DNA of 42,958 nucleotides, taken from NCBI RefSeq assembly GCF_028292925.1, contig NZ_JAQGLK010000062.1, positions 1 through 42,958 of the forward strand, written 5' to 3'. Below the pieces are notes generated by a model, which saw nothing but the letters and a program-made list of their open reading frames with translations, was not told the DNA's origin and made no database searches. Of this stretch, positions 1 to 6,180 are shown in pieces (position 1 is the first letter of the stretch; every line of letters begins with the position of its first letter). Made by a program: the position numbers and the translations under genes. This stretch comes from Sphingomonas bacterium. GTDB taxonomy: Bacteria > Pseudomonadota > Alphaproteobacteria > Sphingomonadales > Sphingomonadaceae.

Positions 1-2
1 CG

Positions 3-317
3 TTCGCCGCCGGCCGCCGCCCGGCGGCGCGGATGCTGGTGGTGCTCGCCGCGCTTTTGATCCTGGCGAGCGGCGCCATCGGGCTGTTCCATGCCGGCGT
101 CGAATATGGCTGGTGGACGGGGCTGACCCGGTGCAGCGCGCTGGCCGCCGGCGGCTCCGGCGCGGACATCCTGCGCGAGATCATGGCGACACCGATGATC
201 CGCTGCGACGCGGCACAGTGGAGCCTGTTCGGTATCTCGCTCGCCGGGTTCAACGCGATCTTGTCGGCCGCACTGGGATCGGCGATCCTCCTGCTATGCC
301 CCAGGTCCACGCGATGA
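3..317 (+). CDS. dsbB: Disulfide bond formation protein B (DsbB family), 5' end outside window
   Basis: DsbB is an inner-membrane protein that reoxidises DsbA and passes the electrons to quinone. The reading frame is already open at the left edge, so the N-terminal part with the first periplasmic CXXC loop lies outside. What is visible is a hydrophobic helix, then GLFHAGVEYGWW, a periplasmic loop with one cysteine in TRCS and another in MIRCDAAQW, and a last helix (SLFGISLAGFNAILS). These are the second cysteine pair and final helix typical of short DsbB proteins. An internal ATG at 33 would give only 94 residues and is unlikely to be the start. The stop overlaps the coq7 start in an ATGA at 314-317, suggesting translational coupling. 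Two DsbA-like genes lie at 9.6-11.2 kb. Confidence 0.85.
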   Translation, partial: FAAGRRPAARMLVVLAALLILASGAIGLFHAGVEYGWWTGLTRCSALAAGGSGADILREIMATPMIRCDAAQWSLFGISLAGFNAILSAALGSAILLLCPRSTR

Positions 318-886
318 CTCCGACCGCGCAGACGAGGCGGACGACCGCCCGGCCGATCGCCGACGGGCGCCGGCCCGCGCCCGACGTGGCCGCGATGATC
401 CGCGTCGATCAGGCCGGGGAATATGGCGCCACCCGCATCTATGCCGGCCAGCTCGCGGTGATGGGGGATCGCATCGCCGCCGCCACCCTGATCGCCGGCA
501 TGGCCGCGCAGGAGGCGGAGCATCGCGCCCGCTTCGATGCGCTGCTCGCCGAACGCGGCATCCGGCCGACCTTGCTCCAGCCGTTCTGGAACGTTGCCGG
601 CTTCGCGCTCGGCGCGGCGACCGCGCTGATCGGCCCGGAGGCGGCGATGGCCTGCACCGCCGCCGTCGAGACCGAGATCGACAGGCATTATGCCGACCAG
701 CTCGTCGAACTGGGCGATGCCGAGCCCGAACTGGCCGAGACGATCGCCCGCTTCCAGGCCGAGGAGATGGAGCATCACGATACCGCTATGCTCCACGGTG
801 CCGAGCGTGCACCTGCCTACGCGCTGCTCAGCGGCGTGATTCGGCTGGGTTGCCGGGTGGCGATCGCGGTATCGAAACGAATCTGA
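314..886 (+). CDS. coq7: 2-polyprenyl-3-methyl-6-methoxy-1,4-benzoquinol hydroxylase (COQ7 family, di-iron)
   Basis: COQ7 hydroxylates demethoxyubiquinol in the penultimate step of ubiquinone synthesis, using a di-iron centre at the inner membrane. The 190-residue protein shows the ferritin-like pattern: GEYGA (Glu36), EAEH (Glu67/His70), a central glutamate-rich ETEIDRHY segment and a second EMEH motif (Glu151/His154). The length fits bacterial COQ7. I chose the ATG at 314 because it overlaps the dsbB stop as ATGA; an ATG at 296 would add six residues. The frame is open much further upstream, but that part is the shadow of dsbB. A ubiquinone gene beside a quinone-reducing disulfide system is a logical pairing, though the co-regulation is inferred. 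Confidence 0.93.
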   Translation: MTPTAQTRRTTARPIADGRRPAPDVAAMIRVDQAGEYGATRIYAGQLAVMGDRIAAATLIAGMAAQEAEHRARFDALLAERGIRPTLLQPFWNVAGFALGAATALIGPEAAMACTAAVETEIDRHYADQLVELGDAEPELAETIARFQAEEMEHHDTAMLHGAERAPAYALLSGVIRLGCRVAIAVSKRI

Positions 887-928
887 TCGCCCGCTCGTTC
901 TGGGCCGGAATGCGAGGAGTTCTTGTAC

Positions 929-1330
929 ATGAAGCGTATCGGCCATGCCGTTCTGGGCGCAGCTTCTTTGGTGGCGGCAGCCTGGGTCGTCGCGCCGTCC
1001 CGGCCGGCCGAGGCGCAATCCCGCACCATCCCGACCTACACCGTCTTCGGCAACGATCCCTGCCCGCGCGACTATATCTGCGTGCGGCTTTCGGAAAGTG
1101 ATCGCTATCGCATCCCGAAGGAACTGCGCGGCGAGACCGGCATCGCCGCGGCGGAGCGTTGGGGGGATCGGGTCCAGGCGCTCGAATATGCCGGTGCATC
1201 CGGGATCAACAGCTGCTCGCCGGTCGGATCGGGCGGCACCAGCGGCTGCTTCCGTCAGCTGACCCAACAGGCCCGTGCCGAACAGCGCGCCCGCGGCGAG
1301 GAACCGGCGATACCGCTCGATCTTCCCTGA
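929..1330 (+). CDS. Small secreted protein with four cysteines, paralogue 1 (unknown function)
   Basis: I do not recognise a named family. The 133-residue product starts with a typical Sec signal peptide: basic MKR, a hydrophobic core, and a likely cleavage after AEA (about residue 30). The mature part contains FGNDPCPR, ICVR, an acidic-basic stretch SESDRYRIPKELRG, then NSCSPVGSGG and GCF. It has exactly four cysteines, which suggests two disulfides in the periplasm. The next gene shares every one of these motifs, so the two are tandem paralogues. An AGGAG at 915-919 sits nine bases before ATG 929, which makes this start better than the TTG at 923. Proximity to dsbB makes it a plausible Dsb substrate; that is inference. 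Confidence 0.75.
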   Translation: MKRIGHAVLGAASLVAAAWVVAPSRPAEAQSRTIPTYTVFGNDPCPRDYICVRLSESDRYRIPKELRGETGIAAAERWGDRVQALEYAGASGINSCSPVGSGGTSGCFRQLTQQARAEQRARGEEPAIPLDLP

Positions 1331-1399
1331 CGTTTCGTTCAGCCGCCGGCAATTGCACGGCGTCCATCCTCCGGCACGCCCACAGCCAAGGTATTCCCC

Positions 1400-1810
1400 G
1401 TGCCGCCCCGCCTGCTGATCGCTGCCGTCTCCGGTCTCCTGCTCTCCGCCCCCGGCCTCGCACAGGATGCGCCGGCCGCCGCGCCGAAGGAGCGCATGTC
1501 CACGTTGATCGTTTTCGGCAACGATCCCTGCCCGCGCAGCACGAGCGACGAGATCGTCGTCTGCGCGCGGATGCCGGAAAGCGAGCGATACCGGGTGCCG
1601 AAACGCTTCCGCGGCAAGCGCGAGGATGCCCCGGCCCCGGATACCTGGGCCAACCGCGTCAGCACGCTCGAGACGGTCAGCCGTATCGGCACGCCGAACA
1701 GCTGCTCTCCGGTCGGCTCCGGCGGGCAGACCGGCTGCTATTCGCAGTTCCTGCGCCAGTCGCGCGACGAACGTCGCCAGGCCGAGGCCGAGGCCGCCGC
1801 GATCCCCTGA
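1400..1810 (+). CDS. Small secreted protein with four cysteines, paralogue 2 (unknown function)
   Basis: This 136-residue protein begins with GTG and a signal peptide (PPRLLIAAVSGLLLSAPGLAQ, cleavage likely after GLA). It aligns with the preceding gene along nearly its whole mature length: VFGNDPCPR, VVCAR, PESERYRVPKRFRG, a conserved tryptophan, RVSTLE, NSCSPVGSGG and GCYSQ. The four cysteines are conserved in position. Paralogue 2 has a few extra residues between Cys1 and Cys2 and a charged, glutamate/arginine-rich C-terminus. The 69-base gap between the pair shows no terminator, so co-transcription is likely. Function is unknown; a structural or inhibitor-like periplasmic role would fit a small disulfide-rich fold, but nothing in the sequence proves it. 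Confidence 0.72.
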   Translation: MPPRLLIAAVSGLLLSAPGLAQDAPAAAPKERMSTLIVFGNDPCPRSTSDEIVVCARMPESERYRVPKRFRGKREDAPAPDTWANRVSTLETVSRIGTPNSCSPVGSGGQTGCYSQFLRQSRDERRQAEAEAAAIP

Positions 1811-1921
1811 CGATGCGCGGCGCGGCGGAGGCACCGAAGCTGTCGCCATCGCCGGCCGCCCGTCTTTCGCCGCGGCCGGGAATGTGGTGAAACGGGCGAT
1901 GATCTTCGCCCGGCTCCCCGC

Positions 1922-3337
1922 ATGACATCCCCGGCGGCGGCATCCCCCGCCGATCGCTCCACTGCGGACGATCGCGCCTTCTTCGGCCATCCACGGGGGC
2001 TCGGCTATCTCGCTTTCTGCGAGGCGTGGGAGCGTTTCTCCTATTACGGCATGCAGACCTTGCTGGTGCTCTACATGGTCAACCGGCTGCTGCTGCCGGG
2101 CCATGTCGAGAACGTCGCCGGCTTCGCCCCGGTGCGGCGGATCCTGGAAAGCGCCTACGGCCCGCTTGCCCCCCAGCCGCTCGCCTCCGCGATCTTCGGG
2201 CTATATGCCGGCGGGGTCTATCTCACCCCGATCCTGGGTGGCTGGATCGCCGATCGGGTGCTTGGCCGCACCCGCACCATCACGCTGGGCGCGGTGCTGA
2301 TGACGGCGGGCCATTTCCTGATGGCGTTCGACGTCTCGTTCCTGATCGCCCTTCTGTTCCTGCTGGTCGGGGTGGGCTGCTTCAAGGGCAATATCGCCAG
2401 CCAGGTCGGCGAACTCTATGCCCCGTCCGATCTGCGACGCGCGGACGCCTTCCAGATTTTCCTGCTGGGCGTGCAGATCGCGGTGATCGTCTCGCCCCTG
2501 GTCTGTGGCACGCTGGGTCAGCAGGTGGCGTGGCACTGGGGTTTCGGTGCGGCGGGCATGGGCATGGTGATCGGCCTGCTCGTCTACCTGTCGGGGCGGC
2601 GCTATCTGCCGCCCGATCGCGTCCGCGTGCCGGGCATCCCCCGCCAGCGCCGCCGCCTCGCCACGGGTGAGGGCAAGACGATCGCCGTCCTGATCGCGCT
2701 GCTGCCGGTGCTGACGCTCGGCGTGGTCGGCAACCAGCAGATCTTCAACGCCTATCTGATCTGGGGCGATGCCAATTACGATCTCGTCTTTTTCGGCCGA
2801 TCCATGCCGGTCACCTGGCTCGTCTCGCTCGATGCGTTCGTCAGCACGGTCACGATGGCCGGCGCGCTCGGCTTCTGGCGCTGGTGGTCGCGCCGCCATG
2901 CCGAACCGGACGAGATCACCAAGATCCTGATCGGCACGATCATCTGCGCCCTCGCTCCGCTCGCGCTGGCCCTCGCCTCGTGGCAGCAGGCGGCGACCGG
3001 GCAGAAGGTCGGCCTCGGCTGGGGCATCGCCTTCCATGTCCTGAACGATATCGGCTTTGCCAACGTCCTCCCGGTCGGCCTCGCCCTCTATGCCCGCGCC
3101 GCGCCGCGTGCCGTGTCGGCATCGATGATCGGCGTCTATTATCTGCACCTGTTCGCCGCCAACATGTTCGTCGGGTGGCTCGGCGGGCTGCTCGGCACGA
3201 TGCCGGCGGGGCGGTTCTGGATGCTGCACTTCGCGATCATCGTCGGCTCGGCGGTGCTGCTCTTCATGTTCCGCGCGCTGTTTCGGCGCCGCCTGGCACC
3301 GTCTCAGGAAGCGGAGCCCGCCCCCGCTTTGGCCTGA
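1922..3337 (+). CDS. POT-family proton-dependent oligopeptide transporter (MFS)
   Basis: The product is a 471-residue multi-helix inner-membrane protein. The first helix carries the POT signature AFCEAWERFSYYGMQ (the ExxERFxYY proton-coupling motif). Further helices carry FGLYAGGVYLTPILGGWIAD, GRTRTITLGAV, and a late YYLHLFAANMFVGWLGG segment. These features support H+-driven import of di- and tripeptides or related compounds; the substrate cannot be read from sequence. The ATG at 1922 has no clear Shine-Dalgarno. A hairpin with arms CGGGCGA and TCGCCCG (1893-1912) lies directly before it and may mask or replace the ribosome site. The gene stands alone: the preceding pair ends at 1810 and the radical SAM gene begins about 60 bases downstream. 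Confidence 0.9.
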   Translation: MTSPAAASPADRSTADDRAFFGHPRGLGYLAFCEAWERFSYYGMQTLLVLYMVNRLLLPGHVENVAGFAPVRRILESAYGPLAPQPLASAIFGLYAGGVYLTPILGGWIADRVLGRTRTITLGAVLMTAGHFLMAFDVSFLIALLFLLVGVGCFKGNIASQVGELYAPSDLRRADAFQIFLLGVQIAVIVSPLVCGTLGQQVAWHWGFGAAGMGMVIGLLVYLSGRRYLPPDRVRVPGIPRQRRRLATGEGKTIAVLIALLPVLTLGVVGNQQIFNAYLIWGDANYDLVFFGRSMPVTWLVSLDAFVSTVTMAGALGFWRWWSRRHAEPDEITKILIGTIICALAPLALALASWQQAATGQKVGLGWGIAFHVLNDIGFANVLPVGLALYARAAPRAVSASMIGVYYLHLFAANMFVGWLGGLLGTMPAGRFWMLHFAIIVGSAVLLFMFRALFRRRLAPSQEAEPAPALA

Positions 3338-3380
3338 TCCGGCCGATCCGGTGCGCGGGTGATTGCGCCGCGGGCACCGC

Positions 3381-3395
3381 GAACATATATGGAAC
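3381..3395 (+). promoter_or_regulatory. Putative LexA (SOS) box GAAC-N7-GAAC
   Basis: The 15 bases GAACATATATGGAAC form a perfect GAAC-N7-GAAC direct repeat. Alphaproteobacterial LexA is known to bind this element (read on the other strand as GTTC-N7-GTTC). It ends two bases before the preferred start codon of a DNA-repair radical SAM gene, so repressor binding would block transcription or initiation there. Binding itself is inferred. Confidence 0.6.
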
Positions 3396-3397
3396 GG

Positions 3398-4645
3398 ATG
3401 GCCCGGCTCGATACGCGCGAAAAGCTTGCGATCCTGGCGGACGCGGCCAAATACGATGCTTCCTGCGCATCGTCCGGCACGGCCAGCCGCAGTTCCGCAG
3501 GCAAGGCGTCGGGTATCGGATCGACGGAGGGGATGGGCATCTGCCATGCCTAAGCGCCGGATGGCCGCTGCATCTCGCTGCTCAAGATCCTGCTGACCAA
3601 CAGCTGCATCTTCGACTGCCATTACTGCATCAACCGCAAAAGCTCGAACGTCCGGCGCGCCCGCTTCTCCGCGGATGAGGTCGTCCAACTCACGCTCGCT
3701 TTCTACCGGCGCAATTATATCGAGGGGCTGTTCCTCTCCTCCGGCATCATCCGCTCCTCCAACTACACGATGGAGCAGATCGTCGAGGTCGCCCGGTCGC
3801 TGCGCGAGGATCACGAATTTCGCGGCTACATCCACCTCAAGACGATCCCCGATGCCGATCCCGAACTGCTGCGCCAGGCCGGGCTCTATGCCGATCGCCT
3901 GTCGATCAACGTCGAGTTGCCGACTGATGGCGGCCTCGCCCGGCTTGCTCCCGAAAAGTCGGCGCCGCGCATCCGCGGGGCGATGAGCGGGCTCAAGACG
4001 GCGATCGATGACGGCAAGGATGCGAAGAAACGCTACCGCTCCGCGCCGAACTTCGCGCCGGCCGGGCAGTCGACGCAGATGATCGTCGGTGCCGATAGCG
4101 CCAATGATGGCGAGATCGTCGCTACCGCCAGCAAGCTCTACGATCGGTACGATCTGCGCCGGGTCTATTATTCCGCGTTCAGCCCGATCCCCGATGCCAG
4201 TGCGATTCTGCCGCTCCAGCGCCCGCCCTTGATGCGCGAGCATCGGCTCTACCAGGCCGACTGGCTGATGCGTTTCTACGGCTTTGCCCCGCGGGAGGTG
4301 GCACAGGCGACGGACGCTGCGGGTATGCTGCCGCTCGATATCGATCCCAAGCTTGCCTGGGCGCTCAGGTTTCGCGGCCGCTTCCCGGTCGACGTCAACC
4401 ATGCTCCCAAGGAGGATCTGCTCCGGGTGCCCGGTCTCGGCGTGAAGGCGGTAGGCTCGATCCTGAATGCCCGCCGCTGGCGCAAGCTGCGGCTGGAGGA
4501 TGTCGGCCGGCTGACCGTTTCGATCGCCAAGGTCCGCCCGTTCATCGCCGCGAGCGATTGGGTGCCGGGCGCCCTCACCGATCGTGCGGACCTGAAGGAA
4601 CGGCTTGCGCCCAGGCGCGACCAGCTCGAACTCTTCGCGGCCTGA
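3398..4645 (+). pseudogene. SplB-like radical SAM DNA modification/repair protein, interrupted by in-frame TAA at 3551-3553
   Basis: The frame encodes a SplB-like radical SAM protein of the type always seen beside UdgX and DUF4130 proteins. The first 51 codons give KLAILADAAKYDASCASSG and GICHA. Codon 52 is TAA, where homologues have an aromatic residue (GICH-A-Y/F). Directly after it the same frame continues undisturbed with APDGRCISLLKILLTN, the 4Fe-4S motif CIFDCHYC (codons 70, 74, 77), the long conserved block RRNYIEGLFLSSGIIRSS, and a C-terminal helix-hairpin-helix (VPGLGVKAVGSIL). One substitution (TAC or TAT to TAA) explains the break; no frameshift is needed. The next in-frame ATG (3770) lies beyond the cluster motif, so reinitiation would give an inactive piece. 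Starts at 3389 or GTG 3359 are alternatives. Recent nonsense mutation, sequencing error and readthrough are all possible. Confidence 0.85.
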
Positions 4646-4724
4646 ACTTTCCTACTCGCGGAGCCTCTGCGACACTCCGGCCGTTATCCACCCGGATCTT
4701 CCTGCAACGAACAGCATCGAAGCC

Positions 4725-4776
4725 GAACTTCCGAACTTCCGAACACCCTTCCTCCGCACGAACTTAGCGAACTTCC
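4725..4776 (+). repeat. Cluster of GAACTTCC-type direct repeats upstream of udgX
   Basis: The 140-base spacer between the radical SAM gene and udgX carries GAACTTCC at 4725 and 4733, a degenerate GAACACCC at 4741, GAACTTAG at 4760 and GAACTTCC again at 4769. Another GAAC lies at 4709. The first three copies have an exact 8-base period; the last two are 9 bases apart. None of the GAAC pairs has the 11-base spacing of the SOS box at 3381. The array ends about ten bases before the udgX start, so it overlaps the likely promoter or ribosome-binding region. Confidence 0.6.
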
Positions 4777-4785
4777 AGGGGTTAC

Positions 4786-6180
4786 ATGGCCGTTGTAACG
4801 CTCGCCGCCGAGGACGATTTCGATGGCTGGCGGGCCGCCGCGCGCCGCCTTTCGCTCGCCGGTGTGCCGGCCGCCGATATCGTCTGGCAGGTCGGCGATA
4901 CGCCGGTCGATCTGTTCGGCGGCGGGGCGGAGCCGGCCGCTGCTGCGCCGGGGGCGATCTTCTCGGTGCCCCGCGCCTTCCTGTCCCTTGCCGAAACCGC
5001 GATCTGCCACCGCGATCCGCAACGCTTTGCCCTGCTCTACACCCTGCTCGACCGGCTCCGCACCCAGCCGGGTTCGATCGACGACGAGGCCGATCCGCTC
5101 GTCCGCCGCATTGCCGGGATGGCCAAAGCGGTGCGCCGCGACATCCACAAGATGCGCGCCTTCCTCCGCTTCCGCGAGATCGGGGAGGGCGACGAACGCC
5201 GCTTCGTCGCCTGGTTCGAGCCGGAACAGCATATCGTCCGCGCCAATGCCGGCTTTTTCGTCCGCCGCTTCGCCACGATGCGCTGGTCGATCCTCACCCC
5301 CGAACTGTCGGTTCACTGGGATGGCGAGACGCTGACGGAGGCCCCCGGCGCGACGAAGGCCGACGCGCCGGACGGCGATCCGCTCGAGCAGACCTGGGCC
5401 ACATATTACGTCTCCATCTTCAATCCGGCCCGCGTCAAGATTGGTGCGATGCTGAAGGAGATGCCCAGGAAGTACTGGAAGAACATGCCGGAAACGGCGT
5501 TGGTGCCCGGCCTGATCGCCGGAGCGCAGGCACGGGAGGCCGGGATGATCGCGAATGCCAGGGCGGAGATCGGCGGCAACAGCCAGGCCGCGTGGGAGGC
5601 GCTGCGGGAGGAGGCGAAGGGCTGCACACGCTGCCACCTCTACAAGCCCGCGACGCAGACGGTGTTCGGCGAGGGGCCGGTCGATGCGCGGCTGATGCTC
5701 GTCGGCGAACAGGCCGGGGATCAGGAGGATCTGGCCGGCCGCCCGTTCGTCGGCCCCGCCGGGCAGCTGCTCGATCGCGCGCTGGCCGAGGCCGGGATCG
5801 ATCGCAGCGCCGCCTACGTCACCAACGCCGTCAAGCATTTCAAGTTCGAACAACGCGGCAAGCGGCGCATCCATGCCAAGCCCGACGGTGGCGAGATCCA
5901 GGCGTGCCACTGGTGGATCGATCAGGAACGCATGCTGATCCGCCCGCCCGTCACCGTCGCGCTCGGCGCCACCGCGGCGCGGGCGATGCTCGGCAAGATC
6001 GTCACCATCTCGCGCACCCGCGGCCAGCAGCACACATTGGCGGACGGCGGCGAATGCTGGGTGACCGTGCACCCCAGCTATCTGCTGCGCATCGACGATC
6101 GCGCCAGGGCTGACGACGAATACCGCCAGTTCGTCGAGGATCTGCGCAACGCCGGCCAGCGCGCGCTGGCGGCGGCATGA
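4786..6180 (+). CDS. udgX: DUF4130-UdgX fusion: uracil-DNA cross-linking repair protein
   Basis: The 464-residue protein joins two families usually seen as neighbours. Residues 1 to about 265 match the DUF4130 (TIGR03915) partner of radical SAM repair proteins, with FLRFREIGEGDERRFVAWFEPEQHI and MPRKYWKNMPET. From about residue 280 it is a family-4-like uracil-DNA glycosylase domain: cysteines in KGCTRCHLY for an Fe-S cluster, GEQAGDQEDLAGRPFVGPAGQ, and the UdgX hallmark loop GKRRIH, whose histidine (His363 here) is known in Mycobacterium UdgX to bond covalently to uracil in DNA. The C-terminal VTVHPSYLLR motif is also present. The start at 4786 follows the GAACTTCC array. The stop TGA directly abuts the smc stop on the other strand (TGATCA, 6178-6183). 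Confidence 0.93.
   Translation: MAVVTLAAEDDFDGWRAAARRLSLAGVPAADIVWQVGDTPVDLFGGGAEPAAAAPGAIFSVPRAFLSLAETAICHRDPQRFALLYTLLDRLRTQPGSIDDEADPLVRRIAGMAKAVRRDIHKMRAFLRFREIGEGDERRFVAWFEPEQHIVRANAGFFVRRFATMRWSILTPELSVHWDGETLTEAPGATKADAPDGDPLEQTWATYYVSIFNPARVKIGAMLKEMPRKYWKNMPETALVPGLIAGAQAREAGMIANARAEIGGNSQAAWEALREEAKGCTRCHLYKPATQTVFGEGPVDARLMLVGEQAGDQEDLAGRPFVGPAGQLLDRALAEAGIDRSAAYVTNAVKHFKFEQRGKRRIHAKPDGGEIQACHWWIDQERMLIRPPVTVALGATAARAMLGKIVTISRTRGQQHTLADGGECWVTVHPSYLLRIDDRARADDEYRQFVEDLRNAGQRALAAA

Noticed and set aside
113-313. N-terminal extension of coq7 from 113
   Set aside because: This stretch is an alternative frame of dsbB, with arginine-rich low-complexity sequence; the COQ7 fold begins after 314.
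3551-3553. TAA read as a recoded amino acid (selenocysteine or pyrrolysine)
   Set aside because: Selenocysteine uses UGA and pyrrolysine uses UAG; TAA has no known insertion system here, and relatives have an ordinary aromatic residue. Ordinary mutation or error is simpler.
3551-3560. Programmed frameshift at the radical SAM stop codon
   Set aside because: The frame before and after the stop is the same, so no shift is needed.
2201-4402. Open frame of 733 codons on the minus strand
   Set aside because: It is antisense to the POT transporter and the radical SAM gene, and its product is arginine/aspartate-rich low-complexity sequence with no motif. GC-rich genomes yield such shadow frames.
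4725-4776. GAAC cluster before udgX as a LexA box
   Set aside because: No GAAC pair has the required 11-base spacing; reported only as a repeat array.
4725-4776. Repeats as a CRISPR array
   Set aside because: The units are 8-9 bases with no spacers, and no cas gene is in the window.
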